Of a stretch of 53,123 bases of DNA, positions 43,397-52,495 are shown piece by piece. The position numbers and the translations under genes are program-made. Below the pieces are notes generated by a model. The model was not told where the DNA came from, did not search any database, and saw only the letters and a program-made list of their open reading frames with translations. The stretch covers positions 1-53,123 of the forward strand of contig NZ_JH993794.1 in the NCBI RefSeq assembly GCF_000316115.1. The letters run 5' to 3'. The stretch comes from Leptolyngbya sp. PCC 7375. GTDB lineage: Bacteria > Cyanobacteriota > Cyanobacteriia > Phormidesmidales > Phormidesmidaceae. The number at the start of each line of letters is the position of its first letter. Position 1 is the stretch's first letter.

Positions 43397-44020
43397 ATGG
43401 CCAACTTTGATTACGACGTCCTGGACGGCAACGAAACCGCGCTAAAGATTCGCGGCGAAGATCTCGGGCTTGATGGTACCGTGCAAATTGTGGGCCAGAA
43501 GTTCTTTAGCGATTCGCTGGGTTTGATCGGTGATAGCGCGGCGGCAGATGAAACGGTAGATGCTAGCGCGATCGCACTCCTAAAGGCACTACTACGCGAA
43601 TCCCGAACGACTGAGTTTGATTCAGGGGTGGCGAGCGTCGGAGCCTCGTCAACTGAGATTGTCATTGTGGATGTCTCGAATGCCCGAACGATGGGCATCC
43701 AGATCGAGAATGCTGGGGCCACGGCGCTTAACACATTTGTATGCTCTGCTCGTTATCACTCTGGCCTGGGCGGCTTCTTTAATCCATTCGCTCAAAGCGC
43801 TGCCGACTACGACACGAATGCAGGGCGACAGACTGGGAATGTGTTGAACCCCGTGATTGCGTCGAGTGCGATCGGGTTTCCGGCTGGTGACCCAAGAACG
43901 TTGGCAGGTGGCGCGTCGGCTTGGTTGGAGATAAACGTAGCGCGGTATGAGTCCGTAAGGTTTGAAGCCTCAACGGCGTCAGGCTCAACAGATGTGCGGC
44001 TGAGGGGTGTTGTGAAGTAG
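43397..44020 (+). CDS. Hypothetical beta-rich virion protein
   Basis: This is 207 residues, Ala/Ser/Thr-rich, with strands such as TMGIQIENAGATALNTFVCS and SVRFEASTASGSTDVRLRGV. It resembles in style the product at 52496 and is probably a small tail-fibre or decoration protein. It lies between gpJ and the M-like genes and overlaps the next start (GTG). No precise family. Confidence 0.6.
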   Translation: MANFDYDVLDGNETALKIRGEDLGLDGTVQIVGQKFFSDSLGLIGDSAAADETVDASAIALLKALLRESRTTEFDSGVASVGASSTEIVIVDVSNARTMGIQIENAGATALNTFVCSARYHSGLGGFFNPFAQSAADYDTNAGRQTGNVLNPVIASSAIGFPAGDPRTLAGGASAWLEINVARYESVRFEASTASGSTDVRLRGVVK

Positions 44021-44376
44021 TGCCCTACCCCAACATCCCATACACCGGCAGACCCGGAGATCGCTCATCATTTGCAATGCGGCCAATCGAAATTGAAGCG
44101 GCTGAAAATGCGATGGTTTCTCGTGGTAGGCGAAATCAGTTGCAGAGATCTCGTAGTAGGTGGGCTGCCTCGGGGAATGTTGTAAACGGGTTAGAGTTGC
44201 ACCAGTTTTTGCTAGAGCGCCGGATGAGACCGTTTGGATTTTCGCCAGATGGAACCCCTGACAAGAGACGGCTTTATTTTTGTAGAGATTGGCGACTCAG
44301 ATTCTTAGGGGCTAGAGCGGGTGTGGCGTTTCATGAATTCAGCGCCACATTTGAAGAGACTTTTGTAAACGACTAA
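44020..44376 (+). CDS. Small tail-associated protein
   Basis: This is 118 residues from a GTG start overlapping the previous stop. The C-terminal part (KRRLYFCRDWRLRFLGARAG then HEFSATFEETFV) resembles the last strands of gpM-like minor tail proteins. It is basic and lacks a signal peptide. It precedes a longer gene with its own M-like N-terminus. Confidence 0.55.
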   Translation: MPYPNIPYTGRPGDRSSFAMRPIEIEAAENAMVSRGRRNQLQRSRSRWAASGNVVNGLELHQFLLERRMRPFGFSPDGTPDKRRLYFCRDWRLRFLGARAGVAFHEFSATFEETFVND

Positions 44377-44403
44377 AATAGCAACAGTTCCTGCCGATCG
44401 CTC

Positions 44404-47400
44404 ATGTCAGTCCCCCAATTAGAATTCAAGGTTTCTGTTGATGTAGAAATGTCGGCGGCGTTTGGCGGCTATGCGTTGGAGCTGGGTGACGAATATGTTT
44501 CAACCGGGGCTAATTCGATTGTTCCTCGAATTGAATGGCAGGTTGGCTCAAACGCAGTCCCACAATTAGAGCGAGATCGCCTTAAGGATTTGCTAGACCT
44601 GTATCACGGTTGGGTACCGTTTCAGTGGCAGCCGTATGATGGCTGGCCATTAGCGTTAGTGGTTTGCAAGGATTATGAATTTGAAGAGCTGCGAGGAGAG
44701 CCCAACCCGCTTTACAATTTCCGCGCCACATTTATTGAAGAGCCCGGCGGCAGCTGCGAAGAATTGAGGGCAGAGCTAGACCAGTCGTTAATGCTCGATA
44801 TGCTCGATGGTATTGACGACCACCTCACTCGCTTTACGAGAGATCAAGCGCCATTTCTGATTAACAATGATGGCGTTTCGATTAACAGTTTTCATGAAGT
44901 GTTAGGTCGTGGCGGCTATTTCCCAGCAACAGCAGGGACGACTGAGGGGCAGGCAGTCGGAGTTAGGTCGGCCATCAAGGCCTATCGAGTGACAGGTGAA
45001 CAGTCATGGCTTGACCGCGCTATCCTTCTAGCTGAAGCCATTGAAGATTATTACTATGTTGTCCCTCCCCCGCCAGCGGGCGGCAATGCTTTTGATTATT
45101 TCTACGTGCCGCATTGGTTGATCAATGCCCGTGGATCGTTCCCGACGAAAGGAATCCAGAGAGACCCACCGATTTCTAATGGTCGGTTTGGGGAAGTCTT
45201 CACCTTTACCAATGGTGTTGCTACGATTCCCGGCGGTCTGCTGGCCGATGTTTATAAGGTCTATTCCACCGATGGCTTGTTGCTATGGCCCTATGTGTAC
45301 TCCCCGCTGATCCAAGGCACTGAGTACACGGTTAATTACTGGGTTAGTGACCTGCTACTCGAAGGCGATCGCTTTCGGATTGCGCCTGACTACATCCAGC
45401 CTGGAGGGACACCATTAGTGCCAACGACTGAGGCGGCTGGAACGATTGTTTTAAACTCCAATTATTCAGGCCAAGCAATTGTTGTTTATTCAGATTATTC
45501 AGGTCCCACGGTTGGGGTAAACGAAAAGTTTGAGCCATCACCATTGCTAAGACCAGTTGGCGCGACAGAGAGCTTTGCTGCATTTGATGTGTTCCCCTGG
45601 CTATCTGAAGCCTACGACTTGCTGTTTGAAGAAACCGGCGAGGCTAAATGGGCCAGGGCGAGGGATGCGACTATTGGGACCGCGATCGCAACAGCTACGG
45701 TACCGAACATCAGCTACTTCTACAAAAAAGAACCATTCTACGACATCCCGCTCAGGTGGCCGGGTTCGCAGGTATTTTGGATTTTCAACAACAACGAAGG
45801 AACGATAAACCGAATCAACGGCGGGGCAAGGGACCAGTGGTTGCGCATCGTGACTAATACGCCGGATCAGCCCTTTGCTTCGATGGAAGTGCAAAATTTT
45901 GCCACCATTGTTCAACTTTATGACTACGGCACAATATCGATTGAGGTGGTGTGCTCAGTTGATGCAATCCTGGAGATTGTGCTTTCGGCAAGTACGGATG
46001 CTTTCGATCAATCCCAGCTTTATAAGGTGTTTTTGGTGGCGCAGGCAGGCGTACCCATCACGCGCACGTTCAACGCTTGGGATTTTGCCCGCTATGCTTA
46101 CGGCTTTGAGGTAGGCGACTACCGGGCAGGCGGTGAACAATACTTAGTTTGGCATCCGCGCTTAGCCGATAATCCAGCCTATCTCTACTCTGATACTGAC
46201 CCTGATACGATCTCGGAATCGGAACTGATCGAGGTGACCGCGCCGTCAGCGCCTGGTTCATCGCAATTATCGAGTGGTCTTGCTGTTCGGCTAACACTGC
46301 GAAAGACAATCTTCGCTGGCGCTGGCCTAGTGCTTCTGCAAGACGATGGACGCTCTCTGGGTGGCGCAACAAACCAGCCACCGCAACTATATGTGAGGGT
46401 GCAGGGCGGGGTCGTGACCTGCTTTGTTACGGATGCCGACAATGACAAATACTCACGGGATATCGACCCATCGCCCAACTGGCAATTAATCCCGGCGGGC
46501 TGGGTGAATTATGTCGGTGGTACAGATGCTGTAAATTCTCAGCAGATTAAAGGCATTGAATTTGAGCCCGACGATGACAATCAAACCGTGACAGTGGATG
46601 TACTTTGGGCGGGTGAGGTACCACTAGAACGGATTCCGCTGCCGTTAATCATCTATAAAGGCTCATTCGTATCACGGGTGCAGGCGGCTCACACAATCGA
46701 GATTGGCGACTTTAAGCCGAACAATAACCCATTTGACGAACTGCCTTATACGCCCGGCATCTGGCCGTTTACCGTCAATACTGATAATGGGTTGGTCGAG
46801 GCTTATCGCGGCTCACCTTATGCCGCGTACCAATCACCATCGTTTTGGATTAAGCAAGGCAACAACGAAGCTGCTGACAATGTGATTGAGTTTTTGTCTG
46901 ATTCTCAGGCAGCTTATTTTCAGCAACATCCAACGGGGCGAACCGGATTGTTCGCGCCTGTCTTGAACTGGGCTTCTTGGGATACGATGGCTGTTTCACA
47001 AGACCAGATCAATAAATTTTCCTGGATTGGTGAGGACCCTAACACCCAGTGGATTGGATACACAGCCAGGACAGTCGTCGAGGCTGCCTACTCCTGGTAT
47101 CTCAGGCCAGGGGATGCGATCGCTCAGACAGTTGCTATGCGGGCTCTACAGTTCCTTAATAATGACTACTATTTGCGTGGCCAGATACGACCGCTGACGG
47201 ATATTTTGCCAGCGGCTGATCCAGTCTCTTTGTATGAGGAGCCACACGCCTCCGCGCTGATTATGAAAGCGGCGATCTATGCCAATCTTGCAGGCGGAGA
47301 CCCAACCGTCACTTGGCCGATTATTATCCATACTTGGCGGCATCTCAAATCGCAATACATTGACACGATTAGTGATCCGATGCGTGGTTCATTCACCGCT

Positions 47401-47553
47401 GGGCAGCCTACCTTTGAGTCAGGCGGGACAACCTATCGCGAGAACTTTGCATTCTGGGTATTTGAGCAGATAGAAGCGATTGTGCTGCTCTACGAATCTC
47501 GTAGCGAACTGACGATACCACCGTGCGGACTTACCTACCTTGGAGCGCCTTGA
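44404..47553 (+). CDS. Large tail protein: M-like N-terminus fused to glycosidase-like toroid
   Basis: This is a 1049-residue protein. Residues about 1-115 look like a minor tail protein of gpM type (WVPFQWQPYDGWPLALVVCK ... FRATFIEEPGG). From about 120, helical pairs with the pattern YRVTGEQSWLDRAILLAEAI suggest an alpha/alpha six-hairpin toroid. This is interrupted at about 220-850 by beta-rich, lectin- or CBM-like stretches and resumes to the end (AAYSWYLRPGDAIAQTVAMR). The architecture fits a tail-spike depolymerase acting on host surface polysaccharide. Catalytic residues were not identified. Confidence 0.7.
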   Translation: MSVPQLEFKVSVDVEMSAAFGGYALELGDEYVSTGANSIVPRIEWQVGSNAVPQLERDRLKDLLDLYHGWVPFQWQPYDGWPLALVVCKDYEFEELRGEPNPLYNFRATFIEEPGGSCEELRAELDQSLMLDMLDGIDDHLTRFTRDQAPFLINNDGVSINSFHEVLGRGGYFPATAGTTEGQAVGVRSAIKAYRVTGEQSWLDRAILLAEAIEDYYYVVPPPPAGGNAFDYFYVPHWLINARGSFPTKGIQRDPPISNGRFGEVFTFTNGVATIPGGLLADVYKVYSTDGLLLWPYVYSPLIQGTEYTVNYWVSDLLLEGDRFRIAPDYIQPGGTPLVPTTEAAGTIVLNSNYSGQAIVVYSDYSGPTVGVNEKFEPSPLLRPVGATESFAAFDVFPWLSEAYDLLFEETGEAKWARARDATIGTAIATATVPNISYFYKKEPFYDIPLRWPGSQVFWIFNNNEGTINRINGGARDQWLRIVTNTPDQPFASMEVQNFATIVQLYDYGTISIEVVCSVDAILEIVLSASTDAFDQSQLYKVFLVAQAGVPITRTFNAWDFARYAYGFEVGDYRAGGEQYLVWHPRLADNPAYLYSDTDPDTISESELIEVTAPSAPGSSQLSSGLAVRLTLRKTIFAGAGLVLLQDDGRSLGGATNQPPQLYVRVQGGVVTCFVTDADNDKYSRDIDPSPNWQLIPAGWVNYVGGTDAVNSQQIKGIEFEPDDDNQTVTVDVLWAGEVPLERIPLPLIIYKGSFVSRVQAAHTIEIGDFKPNNNPFDELPYTPGIWPFTVNTDNGLVEAYRGSPYAAYQSPSFWIKQGNNEAADNVIEFLSDSQAAYFQQHPTGRTGLFAPVLNWASWDTMAVSQDQINKFSWIGEDPNTQWIGYTARTVVEAAYSWYLRPGDAIAQTVAMRALQFLNNDYYLRGQIRPLTDILPAADPVSLYEEPHASALIMKAAIYANLAGGDPTVTWPIIIHTWRHLKSQYIDTISDPMRGSFTAGQPTFESGGTTYRENFAFWVFEQIEAIVLLYESRSELTIPPCGLTYLGAP

Positions 47554-47555
47554 AC

Positions 47556-47786
47556 ATGAAACGCAACGAAAAGACGGTCATTGGCAGCACACAACATACA
47601 ATCTGCCTAGATGATTCTATCTACCTTAAAAAAATGAAAGCGGGAGTAGCCAAAGGTAACTATGCACCTGCCGATCTTGATGAAATCAGAAAACGTAGAG
47701 CAGCTCGCTTCATCCACAAGGCGCTTGACAATCTGCAACCAGGTTCGGCTGAGTATTGGGCGTTATTAGCAAAGCTGGAAAGATGA
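47556..47786 (+). CDS. Small hypothetical protein
   Basis: This is 76 residues from the ATG at 47556, basic and helical (NYAPADLDEIRKRRAARFIH). It is placed between the spike-like gene and the MuF-like gene and is coupled to the latter by ATGA. It could be a small head-associated or regulatory protein; no family recognised. Confidence 0.55.
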   Translation: MKRNEKTVIGSTQHTICLDDSIYLKKMKAGVAKGNYAPADLDEIRKRRAARFIHKALDNLQPGSAEYWALLAKLER

Positions 47787-48475
47787 ACTTAGACGCACTC
47801 CCGTACAAATGGGACCCCAACATCCAGCGCTTTCGTTGGACCAATGGCGCTGCGGCTGGTAAACTCGCGTCAGAGCAGGCTGTTCTCTCTGTAACCAGCA
47901 GGGTTATTGATGCGGAATCATCCCAGCTAGAACAGTTAGGACGCGATTTCTTTGCTGGCAAGCTGAACGCCCGCGAATTTCAAAAACAATCTGGTGAAGC
48001 ACTCCGCCGCATTCATGGGTCAAGCGCGATTATTGCTAAGCGTGGACCGCAAAATGTAACAAATGAAGACTGGGCGCAAATCACGGAAATCCTTAAGCGT
48101 CAGTTCTATAAAGGACGCGGGGTTAATGGTAGACCCTACGGGTTGAAGCACCTCACCGCCGATGTAGAGAAAGGCAAGGTCAGTGAAGCCCAGCTCGTCG
48201 CCCGACTTCGAATGTATGCAAAGTCAGGGAGACTATCAGGTGATTTAATGCAGCGGCGGGCAGCGGCAGCAGCAGGCAAGCTCTATGCCACACGCCACCT
48301 ATCTCCTAGTCATGTCCATTGCGCGTCCTGCCTTGCTCACCAGCAGCTTACACCGAGGCTGGCTAGCGAAATCACGCCGCCCGCTACAAATTGCGAATGT
48401 CGCACTAATTGCAAGTGCTATTTGTTGTTTATGAGCCTGGAGGATGCTATTAAGGGTGGGTTATCGGCTGCCTGA
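47783..48475 (+). CDS. MuF-like minor head protein
   Basis: This is 230 residues from the ATG at 47783, overlapping the previous stop. Near the C-terminus a cysteine pattern (HVHCASCLAHQ, then TNCECRTNCKCYLLF) matches the end of Mu gpF/head morphogenesis proteins, which bind near the portal. The N-terminal part is helical. Its end overlapped the original convergent end of the portal gene before the IS605 insertion. It is shorter than many MuF proteins. Confidence 0.65.
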   Translation: MNLDALPYKWDPNIQRFRWTNGAAAGKLASEQAVLSVTSRVIDAESSQLEQLGRDFFAGKLNAREFQKQSGEALRRIHGSSAIIAKRGPQNVTNEDWAQITEILKRQFYKGRGVNGRPYGLKHLTADVEKGKVSEAQLVARLRMYAKSGRLSGDLMQRRAAAAAGKLYATRHLSPSHVHCASCLAHQQLTPRLASEITPPATNCECRTNCKCYLLFMSLEDAIKGGLSAA

Positions 48476-48529
48476 TGGTTCCTCCGGAAACTCTTCACCA
48501 ACTTTCTTCCGAAAGGGGTCTCCCGTTAT
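48461..48529 (-). pseudogene. Displaced 3' end of the portal gene
   Basis: Read leftwards, these 23 codons encode ITGDPFRKKVGEEFPEEPSG followed by SR and a stop. They are in frame with the portal gene if the IS605 (48530-50296) is removed and its flanks joined. Charged composition and the stop just inside the convergent MuF-like gene support this as the original C-terminus. Confidence 0.75.
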
Positions 48530-48537
48530 AGCGAAGC

Positions 48538-48984
48538 TTAGCGGTGAGGGGAATTGAGGTCAGGATTATCAGCCCTAGGACTGTTCTGGTCTTGAACATA
48601 CGCCTTAAGCTGTTCCACCGTAACCCCTCCACTGCTGGCTACAAAGTAAGAGCCTGTCCACAAAGCTGCTTTGTGATGATAACGCTGGATATGTTCTAGA
48701 TAGTCTCTGCGAATCAATCGACTAGAAACCGTTTTGAGGTTGGCAATCAACTTGGACAGCTCAACCGCTGGATGAAACTTAATCAACAGATGAACATGAT
48801 CGGTTTCACCTTCAAACTCAACAAGCTCACAGCCCCACTTATTTAGGGTCTCTCTGAATATTTCATCAAGCCGATTTAAGATTTTCGCATTCAACAGCCT
48901 TCTCCTATATTTCGTCACAAATATGACATGCACGGTAAGACTGTGAACTGACCTAAACCCTTTGGTGTAATTAGATGACATCAT
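48538..48984 (-). CDS. tnpA: IS200/IS605 Y1 transposase TnpA
   Basis: This is a 148-residue HUH single-strand transposase. HVH at 63-65 (TDHVHLLIKF) binds the metal ion, and Tyr129 in LKAYVQDQ is the nucleophile. Length is normal and no residue is missing, so it should be able to cut and rejoin element ends as single-stranded DNA. Its stop overlaps the left-end hairpin. It is divergent from tnpB with 25 bases between starts. Confidence 0.93.
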   Translation of the reverse strand: MMSSNYTKGFRSVHSLTVHVIFVTKYRRRLLNAKILNRLDEIFRETLNKWGCELVEFEGETDHVHLLIKFHPAVELSKLIANLKTVSSRLIRRDYLEHIQRYHHKAALWTGSYFVASSGGVTVEQLKAYVQDQNSPRADNPDLNSPHR

Positions 48985-49009
48985 TAAGCGCTAAGGCTAT
49001 AATCTGTAC

Positions 49010-50296
49010 ATGATTGTAACTCACGAGTACAGAATTTACCCCAGCCTTGATCAGACAGAAGTCATGGATACATGGCTTGAATTACTGCGTCGCCATTGGA
49101 ACTACGCCCTTGGTGAGCGGTTGGATTATCTGTCTAGAACTCGTGAGTCTATCAACCGATGCTCTTTAGTGTCTGAACCTATCGGTGAGATACCCTCAAG
49201 GGTTGACTACTATTCACAACAAGCTGCTATTAAAGAAACTAAGAGGCTGTTTCCTGAGTACAAAGGAATCTATACCGAGACTCAGCAAGGCAACCTTAGA
49301 CGCCTCGATAAGGCTTGGAAAAAGTGGATGGTGCCAGATGCTACAGGGAAGAGGGGAGGTAAACCTAGGTTCAAGAAAGTGGGCAAGCTTCGCTCATTTA
49401 TCTTCCCTAGGGTTAACTGCTCTAAAGCTGGTGCTCACGTTATAGGTAACAAGTTAAAGCTATCTAAAATAGGTGAAATGCGGATCAATTTGCATAGACC
49501 CTTTCCTGATGGTTTCACCCCTAAGACTTGCACCATCATCAAGAAAGCTGATGGCTGGTACGCATCAATCGTCCTAAAGGATGCATCTGTACCTGAAATC
49601 TTGCCCTTGGATGAGGTTAAAACTGCTGTAGGTATAGACGTTGGATTAAAGGAACTAGCCGTCACCTCTGACGGTGAGATGTTCCCTATTCAGCAGTTCT
49701 ACCGCATGGGGCAAAAACGTTTAGCTCGTGCCCAGAGAAAGCTATCTCGAAAGCAAAAGCGGTCTAAGAACTATCTGAAGCAGTTAAACAAGGTTCAGCG
49801 GTTGCATCAAAAGGTTCAACGTCAGAGGAAAGAACAGCATTACAAAGTCGCCCATCAGTTAGTGAAGCAATACGATTTCATAGCTGTTGAGAATCTAAAT
49901 ATTCGCGGCCTAGCAAAGACAAGATTGTCTAAATCAATCCTAGATGCTGGTTGGGGTCAGCTCCTAACGATAGTCGAAGCAGTAGCGGTAAAACGCGGCT
50001 CTCACTTTGTTAAAGTTCGTCCTCATGGGACTAGCCAGGATTGCTCTGGATGCGGCACTAAGGTGCCTAAGGACTTGTCGGTTAGGTTGCATCAATGTCC
50101 GCACTGTGGCTTGGAGATGGATAGGGACGAAAACGCCGCTATCAATATTCGAGAACGGGCATTAAGCGAGGTGGGTCTCATCTTGCCTGCTTGTGGAGGC
50201 TTAGACAATAGTCAGCCTGTGAAACAAGAAACTTCATCTTGGGATGGTATACAGCTATCTCTAAATGAAGCCCTCGGTATAGCGCACAGCGCTTAA
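49010..50296 (+). CDS. tnpB: TnpB RNA-guided nuclease
   Basis: This is a 428-residue TnpB, the ancestor type of Cas12. The RuvC-like domain is complete: Asp in VGIDVGLKEL (about 209), Glu in IAVENLNIRG (about 294) and Asp in DRDENAAINI (about 371). A zinc ribbon CSGCG...CPHCG lies before the last motif. The basic helix at about 240-280 (RAQRKLSRKQKRSKNYLKQL) is typical. TnpB cuts DNA matching the element's flank using an RNA from the element's 3' end. It runs right up to the right end, so its last codons overlap that RNA. Confidence 0.93.
   Translation: MIVTHEYRIYPSLDQTEVMDTWLELLRRHWNYALGERLDYLSRTRESINRCSLVSEPIGEIPSRVDYYSQQAAIKETKRLFPEYKGIYTETQQGNLRRLDKAWKKWMVPDATGKRGGKPRFKKVGKLRSFIFPRVNCSKAGAHVIGNKLKLSKIGEMRINLHRPFPDGFTPKTCTIIKKADGWYASIVLKDASVPEILPLDEVKTAVGIDVGLKELAVTSDGEMFPIQQFYRMGQKRLARAQRKLSRKQKRSKNYLKQLNKVQRLHQKVQRQRKEQHYKVAHQLVKQYDFIAVENLNIRGLAKTRLSKSILDAGWGQLLTIVEAVAVKRGSHFVKVRPHGTSQDCSGCGTKVPKDLSVRLHQCPHCGLEMDRDENAAINIRERALSEVGLILPACGGLDNSQPVKQETSSWDGIQLSLNEALGIAHSA
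50150..50296 (+). ncRNA. Predicted TnpB guide RNA scaffold (3' end of tnpB)
   Basis: In IS605 elements the guide RNA scaffold covers the last 100-150 bases of the element and overlaps the tnpB end; this interval is placed by that rule and by the terminal AGCGC-ACA-GCGCT hairpin. The guide would start at 50297 (CGATGGGAGAACGTCA), within portal sequence. The exact 5' end is not visible from sequence. Confidence 0.5.
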
Positions 50297-52060
50297 CGAT
50301 GGGAGAACGTCACCAGCTTCATCGATCGCGCCCAACGCTTCTTCTACCACCGTCTGACTCCCAACATCAGCCGCGATCGCATCCCACTCCCCATCCTGAA
50401 ACGGCAATTCGTCCTTACGGCTAGAGCGAGGATGCCCAGCGGGGAGGAGATCGTTATCTGTGGTGTAGTTACGGTTCTTAGGCTTGCCCTGGCGCAGCAG
50501 GTAGAGGTAGGCATTAACCCGGCCCATTGCCCATTGGTTGCGGGTTTTGGCAATCGCGCCATTGGCCGAATATGTTCCCGCACCACGTCGCCATACTTTT
50601 TTGAGCGTCTCCACGGTAGCTCTCTTGTTCTTTTCAGGATGCGCTTCATTATGAGTGCTGACTTTTCCCTCTAGTGCGGTGACCGTGGTCTCGTTCAGAT
50701 CAATGCCCTCCCCGGCTGCTGCACTACCTTCAAAGTTTTTGCTAGAGCCATGGGTCCGTTCGTGCGGCTCAGCTGGATTTTTAGGCTCATATGCGGCATC
50801 CATATGGGCATTAGGGCGATCTCTTTCCGGCAATTCTGCCAAGATAACGGCTGTTTCTGCTTCGAGTTTGGCAATCTCCGCTTTCTCTTTGTCGTCCAAC
50901 TGGATCAGAGATGTCCAGCCAAACAACACCCGCCCACCATAGTCTGGTCCATCTTTAGCTGCAACAATCAGTTCGCTAGCCCGACGACGCGGTCCCGCCC
51001 AAATATTGCGCTGATACGATGCGACCAAGTTGGCCCATAGGCGCTCATCGGTTTTGCCGGATTCGCTGAGGCTATTCGCCCCGGAGTGATTAAACAACTT
51101 AGTACGAGGGTAGCCAGTTTCAGCCAGAAAGAAATTTTCGACACGCTCCAAAATCTTGTCGATGCCGCCAAAGTTCCGAGCTAGATAATCGACAGCCTCA
51201 TTATCCTTGTCAATTGCAAGCCCTTTCAGGGTTGACATTGACATTTGCAATGCCGCGAATCTGTCTATTAGCTCATTTTCTTTTTTTTGCTTGATTTTCT
51301 GGCTTAGCCCATGCAGCATGTATACGAACAAATTGGCGTCGCTCAGCATCGTCGAGACGCTCGTGAACGACTGCATGTAAATCGAGAAACCGTTGAACAA
51401 ACTTTGAACGACTGAATCGTTGTTACCCTGATTGCGCTGCAGTTGACGACTGCGCAACCGTTTACCTGGGAATCTCAATACGCGATCGCTGTGAATCGTC
51501 GAAAAACCACGACTCACCCCATCAAACTGCGGTGCATCTAGCTCAACATTTAAGTAGTAAGCCTTAGGATTCCGATAGCCAAAACTTGGATCAGGGCGCA
51601 ATTCATCACGGTCAACAATACCCGCAATTTCCACTGACTTAATCCTGCGCATCTCGACCGGCTGATTGATGGGTTTGCCGTCTTTAATGTCCAGCAAGAT
51701 ATAGCCGTCGCCATACAGCCGCCCCAGACTCGCGGCTTCGTTGAAATTATCGATTAAGTTGAGGCGATCGCAATACAATCCAACATCCTTCGCTAATTCT
51801 TCGTCATCATTGCCATCATCGTCTGGGAAGCGCCAGTCGCCCCAATTCGCGGCGGCATCATCCGGCAACAGCTCCACCACTTTTTCGATTAGCTTGCTCG
51901 AACGATGCAGGCTGCCAAGTTCGTAGCGATCTAGGATATACGGGTTGAGATTGACGTCGATTGACTGCAGCTTATCTCGACCTGCTACTCCCATCCCCGT
52001 GCGCCGGTTGGATAGCGCAGAAAACGAGTTCATTAATGTTCCATCGGCGCGGTAAAGCAT
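50261..52060 (-). CDS. Portal protein (DUF1073-like), C-terminus replaced by IS605
   Basis: This is a 599-residue portal. Its DUF1073 signatures include LGSLHRSSKLIEKVVELLPD near the N-terminus, LYGDGYILLDI (about 114-124) and the NLFVYMLHGL...SMSTLKGLAI core. A later start at 52033 (MNSFSALSNRRT) is possible. After about 450, ATVETLKKVWRRGAGTYS and TRNQWAMGRVNAYLYLLRQG form a C-terminal module found in several phage head proteins. The last 11 residues (LSAVRYTEGFI) and stop are encoded by the IS605 right end. The portal forms the ring through which DNA is packaged. It is inverted relative to terminase and head genes. Confidence 0.87.
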   Translation of the reverse strand: MLYRADGTLMNSFSALSNRRTGMGVAGRDKLQSIDVNLNPYILDRYELGSLHRSSKLIEKVVELLPDDAAANWGDWRFPDDDGNDDEELAKDVGLYCDRLNLIDNFNEAASLGRLYGDGYILLDIKDGKPINQPVEMRRIKSVEIAGIVDRDELRPDPSFGYRNPKAYYLNVELDAPQFDGVSRGFSTIHSDRVLRFPGKRLRSRQLQRNQGNNDSVVQSLFNGFSIYMQSFTSVSTMLSDANLFVYMLHGLSQKIKQKKENELIDRFAALQMSMSTLKGLAIDKDNEAVDYLARNFGGIDKILERVENFFLAETGYPRTKLFNHSGANSLSESGKTDERLWANLVASYQRNIWAGPRRRASELIVAAKDGPDYGGRVLFGWTSLIQLDDKEKAEIAKLEAETAVILAELPERDRPNAHMDAAYEPKNPAEPHERTHGSSKNFEGSAAAGEGIDLNETTVTALEGKVSTHNEAHPEKNKRATVETLKKVWRRGAGTYSANGAIAKTRNQWAMGRVNAYLYLLRQGKPKNRNYTTDNDLLPAGHPRSSRKDELPFQDGEWDAIAADVGSQTVVEEALGAIDEAGDVLPSLSAVRYTEGFI

Positions 52061-52128
52061 GGGGAAGAACTGCAGAAAAAGAGAAACTGCCTCAAGTTTA
52101 AGCTATCGCTAGTATTGGTAAACCAGTC

Positions 52129-52371
52129 CTACACCAACAACCTCCCCACATCAACCCGACAAACCCGAGCGATCGCACCCAGATAGCACCCTGGTACCGT
52201 CCCGTCATTCTCCCACCGGCTGATTGTCATCTGACCAACCGGACTAATACTCAGCTCAGTTCCAATCAAAGTGCCTAACTCAGCTTGCTTAAGACCAGCC
52301 TCGGCGCGAACACCACGCAACAAAGCGGCCATCCTGGTTTCAGGTGTCTGAATTTTCTGAGTTGTTTTCAT
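52129..52371 (-). CDS. XRE-family repressor-like protein
   Basis: This is 80 residues with a helix-turn-helix at about 24-56 (LKQAELGTLIGTELSISPVG then QMTISRWENDGTVPG), the usual 'W E.G...P' ending of XRE domains. Single domain, no dimerisation part. It probably regulates phage or accessory genes. It diverges from the virion gene at 52496 and lies 69 bases upstream of the portal gene on the same strand. Confidence 0.8.
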   Translation of the reverse strand: MKTTQKIQTPETRMAALLRGVRAEAGLKQAELGTLIGTELSISPVGQMTISRWENDGTVPGCYLGAIARVCRVDVGRLLV

Positions 52372-52495
52372 GGGCGCAACAGGTCAGGAACTGTTTACAA
52401 AACACCAATAAATAGTGCCGTAAACGCTCTTAGAGTATAGCTAAAAACCCTTGGGCGGCAACGGTTAGCGTTGATGGGAATGCATTCATCCTGCC

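Larger units (their letters stand above)
48530..50296. mobile_element. IS200/IS605-family element (tnpA + tnpB)
   Basis: About 1767 bp with divergent tnpA and tnpB, as in the IS605 group. It is flanked on the left by TTAT (48526-48529). Both ends have short hairpins: an imperfect GCGAAGCTTAGC palindrome (48531-48542) and AGCGC-ACA-GCGCT (50281-50293). Joining 48529 to 50297 restores the portal reading frame, which fixes the ends within a few bases. As usual in this family there is no target duplication. Confidence 0.85.
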
